NCBI GenBank assembly: GCA_022457155.1
Contig: JAJGOT010000168.1
Location: 751,001 to 815,000, forward strand
DNA length: 64,000 bases
Direction: 5' to 3'
DNA from: Cladopsammia gracilis
Taxonomy: Eukaryota; Cnidaria; Anthozoa; Scleractinia; Dendrophylliidae
Positions 10,922-22,347 of this stretch are shown piece by piece. Both the position numbers and the translations under genes were made by a program. Within the stretch, counting starts at the first letter, position 1. Each line of letters begins with the position of its first letter. A model generated the notes under the pieces. It was not told where the DNA came from, did not search any database, and saw only the letters and a list, made by a program, of their open reading frames with translations.

Positions 10922-11174
10922 TTAAATAAAAATGTAATACTGAATGAAACATTGCATGTAAATAGATGGCAAAAAATAGAAAAAAGGAAGGAAAAGGACC
11001 AGTTAGTAGACAGATTCTAATGAGGAAATGGGTCTGAATCGACCACACAACTAACATATCTTGCCTCCGCTACACCGCCGAATAAATACACAAATCTGAG
11101 AGGCATGGAGCGTTGGTCAGCCAGGCCCGCGATACATTTTATTGATTCACAAACAAACGCAAGCGCAGGTGGCC

Positions 11175-11368
11175 GCAAAAAACTTAAACTTTGTTCAACT
11201 GTTGCGAAAACGCTCGCGATCACTTACTACGTTTTTTTCTACTTAATTTTGCTTCACGCTCGTGAAGAAATGCGCCAGTGAAAATTGGACAACGTAGAGT
11301 CAACGTTCGTTTTTATACGTAACAGTTCATTCGTAACAGTTCATTCACGTGCGTAGACAAAAACGAAT
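11175..11368. repeat. Fragment related to the adjacent Harbinger-like element
   Basis: Contains GTTCAACTGTTGCGAAA, GCGCCAGTGAAAATT, ACAACGTAGAGTCAACGT and GTGCGTAGACAAAA, which reappear in order at 12028-12235 inside the right arm of the next element. It is therefore an older, truncated copy next to or under the complete one. Confidence 0.5.
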
Positions 11369-12262
11369 AAAGGTGGATTTCCACTGTCGTGTAAATTTTT
11401 ACGCGCATGCGTAAAACAGGCGTAAATAAAACGCACGTTAACAATTCCCACTGTTCCGTGAAATGGAACATGTTCCGTTGCATTAGTTCGTAAACTCTTC
11501 CGTACGCATTGGTTTTGGCGCCCAAAGCTTTTTGTGGCCTGGGCTGAAGCGTGAATTTGAATTGCGTGAACGTGGTGCACGTGGTGCACAGTGCATCGGC
11601 AACTGAAGTCCACGCATTTTCTTTGACTGTCTTGTTTTTGTAGTAAACGTCAGAAGTATTCCAGAAGCAGATATACTTTCTAACCTCTTCGATTATTACA
11701 GCTTCCACATCGGCATATTTTCCCATGTTGAGAGTGCTATCGACAAATTTCAAACCTTCAAGCAAGTGTTTAATGTGGCGCTGTCACATGGCACAGGTAT
11801 TATGTGACAAAATCCGTGTTAACCTCGATGTTAGAACCTGTGACTTTTTCCTTTGTTTTTTTTACCTTTGTAGTATTGTATTTCTAGTTGACTCTATTGT
11901 GTTATGCCTTTTGTTTTCTTTGTTTTACGTCACTAATGAGTTTCACAGGTTCTTCCACAGAGGGTGGGCACGAAATCCAGATAACTGGATAAGTTCTTGC
12001 GTAAACACAGGCGGCTGATGACGGCTTGTTCAACTTTTGCGAAAGCGCTCGGATCAGTACGTACGTAAAACGTGCGTGAATTCCGCTCGTAAAAAAAACG
12101 CGCCAGTAGAAATTAAACAACGTAGTAGTAGAAGTAGTAGAAATTAAACAACGTAAAGTCAACGTACGACTTCTGTGCGTAAAAGTTCGTTTTTCCGCAC
12201 GTTTTCAAATTTTACGTACGGTAACGCGCGTAGACAAAATGCCACAGTGGAAATCCACCTTT
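11369..12262. mobile_element. Harbinger-like TIR element with a MADF/Myb-like remnant
   Basis: TIRs AAAGGTGGATTTCCACTG at the left and the complement at the right enclose 894 bp. The flanks give a 3-bp duplication (AAT, or TAA if the boundary is shifted), which suits the PIF/Harbinger group. Those elements often encode a second, Myb/SANT- or MADF-like protein, and such a remnant is present on the minus strand. No DDE transposase is present, so it is non-autonomous. Confidence 0.6.
11590..11765 (-). pseudogene. MADF-like DNA-binding domain remnant
   Basis: Reading leftward from 11765 the frame encodes about 25 residues and then IIEEVRKYICFWNTSDVYY and KNKTVKENAWTSVADAL. This is the pattern of the first helices of a MADF/Myb-SANT-like domain (acidic-aromatic start, Y-K-N-x-x-x-x-x-x-A-W). 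The second half of the domain is lost in unrelated sequence. In Harbinger elements such proteins bind the TIRs and help import the transposase. Here it looks decayed. Confidence 0.45.
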
Positions 12263-12800
12263 AATGTCTTGCGACTGACACGCGCATCACTAGAAACTGT
12301 CCCAGCTTAAACCCCAGAAATTTACTTTATTAAATCAAATCAGTATTAGAAGTGAGCACAAATGTGAAGTAAAATTCCAGACATAACTATCAAGTGACAA
12401 AATGTAACAACGACATGTTTTCGATGCGAGAAACACTGAGTGAGTTGACCCCCCTCCCCCCCTCCCCCCCCTTCTTCAATGAAAACGTAAAAAGAAGCCG
12501 ACGGAGCATGTGTGTGCAAACCGCTAACCTACTTATGACAGGATAGGGATCATGAAAACACAGTTCCAGTTTCGAATAAACTGTTAAAAGCAATCTGAAA
12601 ACGACAAACGCTGAATCTACCCAACAGGTTTTTAATATTCAAGTTACTTGACTGGTAACCTGCTCTGCGGGACACTTTTTAAGTCGAGGTTTTCACCTGA
12701 AATATTGATTCTTGTAACGATTAGTCAATTAAAAAACAGCTTTTTATTATTTTCAAATATTTACCCACAAGTCCCACGGAGCGTATTTAAAAATAAGGTG
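12263..12800. other. Intergenic, no supported gene
   Basis: Contains a C-rich tract (about 12450-12471) and otherwise AT-rich unremarkable sequence. No conserved reading frame was seen. Confidence 0.5.
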
Positions 12801-13076
12801 AGGTAAAGTCGCACACGAGCCACAGGTGACCCACTCGGCCGGAGAAAGGTAAAGTCACACACGAGCCATAGGTGACCCACTCGGCCGGAGTAAGGTAAAG
12901 TCACACTCGAGCCACAGCTGACCCAATCGGCCGGAGTAGGGTAAAGTCACACACGAGCCACAGCTGACCCACTCGGCCGGAGTAAGGTAAAGTCACACAC
13001 GAGTCACAGGTGACCCACTAGGACGGAGTAACGTAAAGTCACACTCGAGCCACAGGTGACCCACTCGGGCGGGAAC
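12801..13076. repeat. 46-bp minisatellite, six units
   Basis: Six copies of a 46-bp unit beginning AGGTAAAGTCACACACGAGC and containing CACAGGTGACCCACTCGG. It runs directly into the tRNA-like head at 13070-13136, so it is probably the expanded body or tail of a tRNA-derived SINE on the minus strand. Confidence 0.85.
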
Positions 13077-13136
13077 CCGCCGACCTACAGATCTGAAGTC
13101 CAACACGCTAACCACTGTGCCACCGCGCCTCCACGT
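13070..13136 (-). repeat. tRNA-derived SINE head
   Basis: Read on the minus strand it has GGCGCGGTGGCACAGTGGTT (A-box region), then GCGTGTTGGACTTCAGATC and a B-box-like GGGTTCCCGCCC. The spacing suits a tRNA with a long variable arm (Leu/Ser-like). The B box deviates from GGTTCGANNCC and no mature tRNA 3' end follows, so I call it a SINE head with an internal Pol III promoter rather than a tRNA gene. Confidence 0.6.
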
Positions 13137-14091
13137 TTTTCAATGTGAGGGGGCGGCTAAATTGATCACCAAAGTGTAAAAATTGCGGTCTGTGGAACAT
13201 GGCTACAAATCATTTAACTGACAGCTCAGCTTGATGAAAATTGTCAATTTTTATACAATTTACTGAATTCTACGCGCATCAGTTGATTGGTCATTACCTA
13301 TTATCTATTAGAGTACAGACGCGCAGCTGACGTCATGGTAAATTTGTTTCATCTTTGTGTCGTCCAACATGGCGGACAGTTTTGAAAATGTGGACGAGAT
13401 TTTTTCAAAAAGAGCAAGTGAAGGCATCAAGAAAATGTTTAGCAGAAGCTATTGACAATTAGGAAAAAGATTAAACCAAACGGAGTTTCGATGACGTGGA
13501 AAAATCCCGAAATTAGACAAAATCGTCGAACAGTCATGACCATAGTGGAGTAGTGGAGTTCTACGAGGGTAATTTTTTCCCTCTTATTGAATTGTATAAA
13601 ACAAATGAATTTAATTTTGCTGCATGTGCGTCTGTTCAGTTTTATATCACAAAAGACGTCAAAATGTGATAACATCGCCTGCGGTTCCTTCGCCATATTT
13701 TTGTTCTTAACATATTTTGACGTCATCTCAGTGTTACTCTATTACTGAAGAGATGCATGGCAAAATGGAATCTGTTTGTTAATTAATAACAACTACAAAC
13801 AGCCATTTTTAAGTGAATCTAAGGTAGTTGAGACATTACACTGCACCATCAATCGAAGTTATCGACATTCTACAAAATTAAATGACAACAGCCACCCGAG
13901 ACACCATAAGTTTTCATTTTTTGTCAACTGTATATTAATTTATCTGGCAAGGAAAAAAATCTGTCTGCCTTTTCAAGAGTTCAATTCAACACTCGGCTTT
14001 CAAAAAGTGGTAAAAATTGAATGAGCAAGTCTGAAAATAAACTGGAAAAATCTAACAAGTAATCAGAACAAACGTGTTTGTTCAGAGTAGA
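13137..14091. other. Intergenic with a degraded foldback (about 13260-13790)
   Basis: GACGTCA and GCGTCTG words recur around 13310-13345 and 13625-13735, with an imperfect inverted pair (GACGTCAAAATGTGATAACA against TGTTCTTAACATATTTTGACGTC, written in two parts). This looks like an old member of the foldback family at 2459 and 10000. No gene is supported. Confidence 0.4.
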
Positions 14092-14092
14092 G

Positions 14093-14119
14093 TCAGGCCT
14101 TATAGATCATAAGGCCTGA
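14093..14119. repeat. Perfect 11-bp palindrome
   Basis: TCAGGCCTTAT, five-base spacer AGATC, then ATAAGGCCTGA. Isolated hairpin-forming site; function unknown. Confidence 0.7.
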
Positions 14120-17100
14120 TTCCAACAGCAAATTCATCCGTTCTGTTAATGAATGTTGACTGTTTTGCGATCCTGCTGGAAAGCGAAACGTAAAAGAAAA
14201 AAAATCCCTTTGTGTGGATAATGATCGTTGGACAAAACTGCAATAGCTCAGTGATAGCTGCAGAATTTACATGAAGAGCTCGTTGTTTGTTATCTTGTTG
14301 ATTGTCAACGTATATCATTAAAATATACAGTTTTACATACAGACACACGACAGTACCATATTGACTTCATATAACATAAGAGATATTAAAGAAAACTATA
14401 GAGTGCCGAAACATCTAGGTATCAAGGTATTTTGAACAATTTTACTTCATTATTTTCGCTGTGCTGTCCATATTCTACCTTTGTACTTTTCTGTGCCTCA
14501 GTCATCAGTGCCCTTATTGACGGGGTCCCACTGTATTTTCGAGCCTCTTAGTAATTTTCTGTGGGAGGTAGCCACAGAACCCCCTGTGGTCTAACATCTT
14601 CTAGCGAACATTAAAGAACCCCTCTCTCCTTGAAAAACCCTATTACCTGAAACGACTGAAAAAGAAAAACATTACTGACCCAAGTCTGGCAAGTGATTAA
14701 AATAAACTGGTTCCTAATATTCAGTTAAATAATTCAGAATTATTTTGTCCAATGATTAGAGGCACTGTCAACAAGAAGGTATCTGCCTTTACGCGAAGTA
14801 CGCAAGTGGGTATCAGAATTTCCCTGAATATATCAGTTTTTTACATTCAAGAAGAAAAGCAAAGGATGAAGTCGTGTAATTCAGGTTATATGTGTTATAA
14901 TGTTTTTCTATCGTGTCTTTTGTGCTCACAGAGCAATCTGCTGGTCATACAGAGAAAAACAGGTGAGTGTAGTATATATACTGCCTTACGGAAAATATTT
15001 ACCGAATGCGATGTCTATAAAAGTGAGGAAGTAAACAAAGTTTTCTGAAAACCCATGTTCCAATGTAATGAATGATGCAATATAGATTGAAAATTTTGGT
15101 TTAATGGTTGAGAATTAAGCTTAACTGCAGAGTTTATATCTTTACTACGTACACAAACGCTTTTTGGTCTCAGGAATGCAGAAATTGCGTTTTTAACCAG
15201 TAACATGAAAAATAGTTTTTCGGGCGGTGAATGCCCGTCTCCCACATAGAAACTCGCGCCTTGGGCGTGAAAGTTATGCATGAGTCAACGAAAATCCCGA
15301 CGCCCCCCCGACCCCGGGAAAAGGTGGGGATTTGGAAAAAACCTTGCTCAAATCTCGAATAATAACCCAACCCCAACCCCTGGGGATGCTTCGTTAAGTC
15401 AAAACATCAGCTGATACCCCCACCCCTGGGGGCTGTGTTAGATGGCACTTGGTTGTTAGCCTGAAAAGGAAAAGGTACTGATGGTGAGTCATGAAAATTT
15501 CTTTTAAAGTTAAGCCAAGTTTTTTCAACCAGCCAGAGCAAAGCTCTATTTTCACGACAGCAACCACCAAAAATTTAATAGGAATATAAAATAAAAACAG
15601 TATACAGACCTTTGCAAACACTGTAGATCCAAAAAATAAATAAAACAATGTGATATTATATAAATCTTTAAATGCATCTTCTGATCACATACCTATTTTC
15701 GAGGTTGTGCATATTTTTCCGCGAACTCCGTAGAACTTAGAACTTAGAACCTAGAACTTAGAAATAGATTTCTCTAATACTGGGTGGGTCGGTTTGCGGT
15801 AAATGCCTACGTAAGAGCCTTGGCCTTTTATAGATCTTATAACTGGCCGCCGGGCTGACTGCTTAAAGCTATTTAAGGATAAAGATGTTACTACTTCTGA
15901 AGAAAGTAAGTTCCCGACTCGATCTGTTTGTTTTTGTTCTTCCGTAGGAATACTGAATTCCTTTTCAGAATACTGCTTCCAGTCTATTGACATCAGATGA
16001 GTGATATGAACGTAAATCTGAACCGAAGTGAAAGCACACAATTCGCTTGAGTTGGCTTGAGTTTTTTCTGTCGAATAAGTCGAAGGTCAAAAACTTCAGT
16101 TAATGTATGTCAAATATTTGACATATATATTGACAAAAACTGAAGTTTTCTCATGCTATATATCGCGCCACGTTGTAGCTGAGTACTAAAATTCTGCTGT
16201 TTGGGCGCACAATGAGACCAAGAACGGGTGCAAATCTGAAAAATATTGATCACAGTTCGTAAATCAATATTGCTTTTGTGTTTTGCAATTCCCACTGAGC
16301 AAGGATGGCTTATGAATAACAAAAGCTACTCACCTTTGACTTTGCTTTTTCAAGAAACACACGAGAGATTAAGTTTCAGGTAAAAACGGCAAAGCGATAA
16401 AGCGATGACTCTTGATCCCCATGTTACAGATGGTATATAGTAGACTTGATGAACTTTAATAAGTAGTGGCATTTAGCTTCTTTCTTACCAATCATTTTCT
16501 GTTATTCTGTTATGTTATCTTTCAAAAGTTTTATAAGTAACGGCCCTATTATATCTGTATTCATTTTTGTTTTTTAGCCCCCGTAGAAGGTTGTTTTGCA
16601 AACCGAAATATCGGGCAAATATATACTACTGTTGTTTTATTTCACTTCTGTCTCAATCTCTTCTCCTTTCCGTAAGGATCAGTTTGCCGTTTTTACCTAC
16701 TATTTCAAGATTTTTATTGATCCAGGTCTACGATAGATCCGGCTGCACTCTTCATTGGTTTGTCGCTGTGGTTTTGCCGTTATTATAGTTTTTGATGAAG
16801 TTTTATACGGACAACCGTTGACTTTGACATTGCAGACTATGCACAAATCCCCACCTATGCACCACCCCCACGGGGCAGCTAAATTTACTAAACGCTTCAA
16901 ATACCCCACCTTCTCGGGCGTGATTTTGTATCAAATCCCCTACTGTTCCCTTCTACACCCCACCTTATCCCGAGGTTAAGGGGGGGGGGGGGGATGCGTG
17001 GGTTCGGGGTTTTCGTTCACTACAGTAATGTAATGCAATACTTTCTCACTGACTTGGTACGCCCCCGACTAGTGTCAAGACCTGGGAATCAGTAAACCAT

Positions 17101-17280
17101 TATCGATGGCTTTTTTAATTTTAATTTTTCTTTTTTTTTTATTTTTTATTCACCCATTTTACCCAAGTTTGGTGCAATGCCCCCTGGCTGCAATGTCGTC
17201 CCTAGGCGCCGCGATAATAAATACCGAAAAGACCCTGGGACGAGGTTGTTCAGTAGATGGTGCTGCGTTGTGAAGTCAGA
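14120..17280. other. Intergenic, local duplications, no supported gene
   Basis: AT-rich sequence. The segment at about 14692-14780 recurs at 17283-17365. A 12-bp inverted repeat (AAAACTTCAGTT at 16090-16101 against 16138-16149) encloses GTCAAATATTTGAC. Two GC-rich, G- or C-run-bearing stretches (15290-15435 and 16845-17000, the latter with a G14 run) look like related repeat ends. No exon is convincing. Confidence 0.4.
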
Positions 17281-17401
17281 CCCTAATAAACTGGATTCCA
17301 TTATTTAGGTAAATGATTCAGAATTATTTTACCAATGATTAGAGGTACTGTCAACTAGTGACAAGACCTAGAAATCTATACACTATTATGATCTATTATC
17401 G

Positions 17402-17705
17402 ATGGCTTCATGTTTTTTAACTTTCAATTTTCTTTTAATTTTCTTTTTAATTTTTGCTTTTGTTCATTCATTCCACGATAATGAAAACCGAGAAGACACT
17501 GGGGACGAGGGTGCTCTCAGTAGACACAAGATGGCGTTGTTCGGAGCAGACAAAATTTGTGAGGTGATTGGAAATGTCTCGTGGGGTGGCGATGACTTGG
17601 AACCTGGATCGATAACACTTTATAAGGACCGATGGAGCGACTTCTACTGTATTGGAGTCAGTAAAACAACAGCAGCAGCAGCAGCAGCACAGCCAGCACT
17701 GGTAT
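17402..17705 (+). CDS. Possible host exon with signal-like start and CAG run
   Basis: An open frame starts at ATG 17402 with a very hydrophobic stretch (FLLIFFLIFAFVHSF). It continues with ADKICEVIGNVSWGGDDLEP and DRWSDFYCIGVSK, then a CAG-encoded Ala run. The sequence CACTG|GTATGT at about 17700 is a good splice-donor match, so this could be a first exon. Against it: a diverged copy of the surrounding sequence lies at about 17050-17260, so it sits in a local duplication, and I recognise no domain. A shorter start at 17531 (MALFGADK) is equally possible. Confidence 0.25.
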
Positions 17706-18885
17706 GTCAATCAATCAATGGTTTTTATGCCTGAGCAAGTAATCAGTGTTTTAACCCTTTAACTCGCAATCGTCCATTGTATGTACGAAAAACACCAGTA
17801 GTGATTTGAAACTCTGCAGCTTTCACATATCTGGCAAGTGATAGTAATGATCACTTGTTAGGACAAAGCGATAAGTTTCATAGCTTTAACACCCAACTAC
17901 TTTAATAGCTTAATAATAATAATTATAATAATGCTTTATTTACTTACTCATTATTTTTTACAACTCTATTTTAAAAATACCTACACACATTTTATTAACA
18001 AAGTTACTGATAATTTAAATAGTTAATATAATTTTGAGCCTGGTGCTAAATTAACGGTTGAGTTTTCTAGTTAGCCCCCAGCCATAGTTACAACTATGTT
18101 AATTACAACTATGCTGCATATGGTTGTTCATTCGACTGCAAATCCAAAAATGCCCATTTCTACTTCCCAGGAAAACAACAAAAAACGCACATCTTTGCAT
18201 CTATTTTTTTTTAATGAAAAAATAATGCTGAATCCAAAAGTGTACATTTGCAACAAACTTCAAACCTGTTCCTCTGCATATATGCCAAAAAAATTTTCCA
18301 TCAATCTTTCAGCAGATTGAGCAATTACTGTTCATTCAGAGCGGGCTTGAGACAAATGTGAATTTCACATTTAACTACCTCTTATAGAGACAATTTAAAA
18401 TTTTGCAAATTAGTGTCTCTGTATATATATATATATACAGAGCAAAAACTTCGCAGTTAATTAACTGCGAAATATTGCTTCTGTATATATATATGCAGTG
18501 AGGAAGTTACATGTAACTGCAAAATTTTTATTTATATATATACCCCATTCAGAGCTACATGTACATGTATTCTTGCAAACTTATAACTCATCCTCATGCA
18601 CGACCTTAATGCATTATAAACCTACTGTAGGCTTAAAAGTTTTATTAAACAGTATTTTACTGAGCTTAATTAAACCTAAGAGTATACAGTCTTTAATGGT
18701 CACTATTTTTTTCATTTGGTAAATGTCAAATAAAACTTTGTGCCCAGCACTTTATAAGCAAATAACTAAAGTTTTAATAATACATACAATGATACAGAAC
18801 AAATGTGCTGGATCTTTATTTGATCAAAAAGTGCGTGTGTACAGTATGATCAATCACAAGACATGCAGGATTTTGTTCACTATAA
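17706..18885. other. Intergenic AT-rich sequence
   Basis: Simple TA tracts (18421-18440, 18483-18494), a palindromic TTAATTAACTGCG/ neighbouring region at 18455-18475, and repeated TACATGTACATGTA words. No gene is supported. Confidence 0.5.
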
Positions 18886-19102
18886 TCACAGGAAAAAATA
18901 CCTGATTCCCATTTTGGGATTTTTTTGGGTATTTATAGAACACCCACAAAATTCCCAAATTTGGAAAAGTGAGACAAGTCCCAACCAGCAAATTCCCAAG
19001 GTTGGGACTTGTCTCACTCTTCCAAATTTGGGATTTTTTGGGATATTCTTTAAAAATACCCTAAAATATCCAAAATTGGGAACCTGGTATTTTTTCCTGT
19101 GA
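18886..19102. mobile_element. Foldback/MITE with full-length inverted arms
   Basis: Ends TCACAGGAAAAAATACC and its complement; the interior continues as inverted arms (GTGAGACAAGTCCCAACC at about 18969 against 19000-19017) so that nearly all 217 bp would fold into one hairpin. Non-coding. Confidence 0.75.
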
Positions 19103-19235
19103 ATAATTTATAGTATATAAAACTTGAGCTTAATTAGTTGGTAAATGTGTTTAAAATAACACTAACAGTATGTTGTACCCAGCATGTTAGTTTTAACCTG
19201 TTTAAAAGTTGGGGCCACACAACATGCAGGATTTT

Positions 19236-19790
19236 GTCAAAATAGCTTCAATTATTTGGGAATTCTGAAACCATTACACTTGTTGGCACTAATCCCATGG
19301 GAAAACTACATGTAATTTAAAATTGAAATTGTGAATTATGTTGACCAGGTAATTTTTTTTTCAAGCAAACAATTGTTTATATACATGTAATTCCCCTTGA
19401 CACCTATCCCAAAGTGAGAGAAATAGCAACAAAATAGCTTCAATTATTCAGGAATTTGGAAACCGTTATACTTGTTGGCACTAATCCCATGGGAAAACTA
19501 CATGTAATTTAAAATTGAAATTGTCAATTATGTTGCCCAGGTAATTTTTTTTTTCAAGCAAACAATTGTTTATATACATGTAATTCCCCTTGACACCTAT
19601 CCCAAAGTGAGAGAAATAGCAACAAAATAGCTTCAATTATTCGGGAATTTGGAAACCGTTATACTTGTTGACACTTCCCCTGGGCAAACTAATTAAAAAT
19701 TGAAATTGTGAATTATATTGTTCCAATGATTTTTTCAAGCAAACAATAGTCTGTATAATTCCCCTTTCAGGGTTGCCACTCATTAGAACA
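19236..19790. repeat. 193-bp tandem repeat, nearly three units
   Basis: AAAATAGCTTCAATTATT recurs at about 19238, 19431 and 19623. The units share TTGTTGGCACTAATCCCATG and CAAACAATTGTTTATATACA. The last unit is more diverged and truncated by the next element. Confidence 0.8.
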
Positions 19791-20131
19791 TAAAAAATTC
19801 CCTGACTTTTCCCTGACCTCAAAACAATTTTCACTGACTTTGCATTGGACAAATTATCAAATAGACCACATCCACTATTACATTTGCTTCAGCTTCTTTT
19901 GCAGACCGTCAATATTCTTCTCTTCATTTTAGATCTCTTTACGTTTTTCACGGGATTTTGAACGCATTACTACATTTGACTTCACCAAACTGAAAACAAA
20001 ATTCCCTAACTTTTCACTGACTTTGACAAGAACTAAGACTTTCCCTGACCTTTTGCAAAATTCCCTGACTTTTCCCTGACCTTGAAAAATTTTTGTTTTT
20101 CCCTGACTTTTCCCTGACTGTGGCAACCCTG
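19768..20131. mobile_element. MITE with CAGGGTTGCCAC termini
   Basis: Ends CAGGGTTGCCAC and GTGGCAACCCTG with a 5-bp flanking match CCTTT (19763-19767 and 20132-20136), perhaps part of a longer imperfect duplication. The interior repeats TTCCCTGACTTTTCCCTGAC. Widespread in metazoan genomes and non-coding; hAT-like termini, family not certain. Confidence 0.65.
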
Positions 20132-20346
20132 CCTTTACAGATATCCTAAAGTGAGAGAAAGAGCAAATTAAAATCCCAAGGTTGCTGACCAATAGATGCT
20201 CAACAATGTCACTGTTTACTGTGTTCATTAAATTATTCTGTTGAGAAATCAATTTATTTGTATGCCAAAACAACTCTGACCAAGATTTATTACTTCACTG
20301 TGACCACCTGATTTCCATCTTATCAGGGGTGATGGGTGTACATCCT

Positions 20347-20703
20347 GGGGGGGGGGTACTCCCTTATATACACTATATAGGTATAGTGTAACTATAACTA
20401 TAGTGTAACTATGTGCCGCCCGGTAGGGTAGGGTTTTTGAGGTGCTCAGTATTTTTGGTATTGTTATCCTTAGATATTCCTTAGATAGGGTCACTAAATT
20501 GCAGTATCCACCCCAACGCGCAAAATGAAAAAGATATGGTCTGTTAAAACTGTACTACACACCTGAATTGGGCCTTAAAAAGGGTATCAAATTTCGATTT
20601 TCTATATATACATGTACACTGTACCCTTAAATAGGGTCAGGGTTTGAGAACCTTGGCGGCACACACCTATCCTAAATTGTCGGGAGTACCCCCCCCCCCC
20701 CCC
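20347..20703. mobile_element. TIR element with G-run/GGTACTCCC ends
   Basis: Left end G10 followed by TACTCCC and right end GGGAGTA followed by C14 form the inverted termini. The interior (about 330 bp) contains TATAGTGTAACTATA repeats and no gene. Non-autonomous element. Confidence 0.6.
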
Positions 20704-21401
20704 GGGTGGACATGTACTTGATCTTAAATTAGGGACCCTATGAATGTTGTTTCATTACTGTACATAAATAGAACATACCTTTTACAGAAGTTATTTCTCA
20801 GGTGTGTGTGCTCTGACTTGAATGATTGCCAAGTGTTTGTAAGATGCTGTGAGTTGATTCGTTTGATTTCTTGAGTGCATCCCCAATGTAGAGGTCTTGT
20901 GAACCTTGACATTGATCAATGCTTTTCTCAAAAAATATTGCTATGTCATAAATCTTTGAAATACTCAGAGAATTATTGTATTTTTACTATTTTTACTTCT
21001 TTGTTGACAAATACATGTAAACCATTGTTGTAGAGCTTGAGGTGTGGGATCAAGAGAGTCAGTGTTTTTGGACATTTGATAGCTACAGGCCTAATACCTT
21101 ATTACATGAAATTTTTTGCAATACATTAACTTTGCAATAATTATTTTAAAGGTTGCATGTTATTCACAACACTTTAATTTTGCAAACATTTTATATTGTA
21201 ACTCACTTTAATTTTGCAAAATTTCATAAAAAAAATTCTTGATTTTAGGTAAATTATAATATATCACATGATGTTACCTGTCAACAGATTACTGTACAGC
21301 TGTACATGTCTTTATTATACCACCAACAGTAACAAGCCAAAATAATAAATAATACAGTTTCTGTAGAAGGCATTATTTTTTAAGTAGTATTGGAACAGGA
21401 A
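20704..21401. other. Intergenic left flank of the Polinton
   Basis: AT-rich sequence with no supported gene. Its final bases carry the Polinton target site. Confidence 0.5.
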
Positions 21402-21407
21402 CAAAAC
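21402..21407. repeat. Polinton target-site duplication CAAAAC (left)
   Basis: CAAAAC lies directly outside the AG-starting left terminus and is repeated exactly at 40526-40531. A 6-bp duplication is characteristic of Polinton integrase. Confidence 0.92.
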
Positions 21408-21608
21408 AGTAGTTATGTAACCCACTGTATCTCACTTTTCCATTTCAGTGTGTTTTGTCGTTAATTTGATGTAATATCGTATAATTATAGACGAATCATC
21501 TATAATTATTCACTATAGCACACTTTTCAAGATCTAGTGTGTTTTGTCGTTAATTTACAAAATATCATTATAATTTAGTGACGGTATATATTTTAATCGA
21601 TACTCATT
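21408..21608 (+). repeat. Polinton left terminal inverted repeat (201 bp)
   Basis: Exact reverse complement of 40325-40525. It contains two copies, 89 bp apart, of TGTGTTTTGTCGTTAATTT (about 21449-21467 and 21538-21556), each preceded by CACTTTTC, and a near-palindrome TATAATTATAGACGAATCATCTATAATTA (in two halves around GACGAATC). These are candidate integrase or terminal-protein binding sites. The last codons and stop of the outermost leftward gene lie inside it. Confidence 0.95.
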
Positions 21609-22270
21609 GTTAACACAGCACGGTTTGAAGAAAAAACCTCATCTTCTTCGCTTTCTTCAGGTATTGTTAGTAGCGAATCTTGTGGGTTAACATATATATC
21701 ATGTACCGTAACTTGAAATGAAACTTCTTCTTTGCTGATATAAATACTATCGATTATCAGAGCCAATTTGACTTTTTCTAGCTTTCTCATTGCGATTCTT
21801 GTTAAAATTTTATCCCTTTGTTTTGAATATTTGAGAAGTTTAACATTAAACATTTCAGATCTTATTGAACCCCCAGTAATTCTTGTACCCATACCTTCAA
21901 ACTGAAAACCATAAAAAATACCTTTTATTTTATTAGCTATTTTTTCACCATAAACACCTTTTAAATGTCGCCTACAGATGTCTCTAATAAAAACCATACA
22001 ATCAACAAACTTTTCTTCTTCTTCCGTTGACATCCGACTGCATCCTTCTTCACCGTATAAGCGAACAGGAATGGTGTAACCAAGTAGTTTACTACTTTCG
22101 TTTTGACTATATGTCTCTTTTACACCTAAAATTGTAAGAAATGGTGAATCGATTACTAGCGGACCTTTATAGGTGTCAATTTTAATTATTTCAAAACCGG
22201 TTTTGCTGTTTTTTACCGGTTTATGGAAAATAATATTTGATGAAACTTTTGAAGGACTTAACAGTTGCAT
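21593..22270 (-). CDS. Polinton protein of unknown function, intact paralogue (225 aa)
   Basis: I do not recognise a known domain. The protein starts MQLLSPSKVSSN and has a conserved N-terminal block (KGPLVIDSPFL, LLGYTIPVRLYG). A charged helical middle follows, then KVKLALIIDSIYISKEEVSFQ and a Glu/Asp-rich tail. The next gene (22348-23013) is a paralogue with the same start, the same KGPLVI..PFL and LLGY.IPV motifs and the same LALIIDSIYI block, so the two arose by tandem duplication, including about 70 bp upstream. The stop codon lies in the left TIR. Upstream is a 12-bp stem hairpin (22307-22336) that is also found before the paralogue. Alternation of beta-like and helical segments might suggest a capsid-accessory or DNA-associated role; this is only a guess. 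Confidence 0.75.
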   Translation of the reverse strand: MQLLSPSKVSSNIIFHKPVKNSKTGFEIIKIDTYKGPLVIDSPFLTILGVKETYSQNESSKLLGYTIPVRLYGEEGCSRMSTEEEEKFVDCMVFIRDICRRHLKGVYGEKIANKIKGIFYGFQFEGMGTRITGGSIRSEMFNVKLLKYSKQRDKILTRIAMRKLEKVKLALIIDSIYISKEEVSFQVTVHDIYVNPQDSLLTIPEESEEDEVFSSNRAVLTMSID

Positions 22271-22306
22271 GTTGTTATATTACCACATTTATTTTTTAAG
22301 ACGATT

Positions 22307-22336
22307 TTTTTCATTTCTAGTAAAAGAAATGAAAAA
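22307..22336. promoter_or_regulatory. Hairpin upstream of paralogue 1
   Basis: TTTTTCATTTCT and its exact complement flank a six-base loop AGTAAA. The same hairpin occurs just upstream of 23013 (about 23050-23080) and a related one at 33983-34010 before the SAP-PolB gene. Its position between genes suggests a transcriptional or 3'-end signal; not proven. Confidence 0.5.
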
Positions 22337-22347
22337 TAAACAGATAT

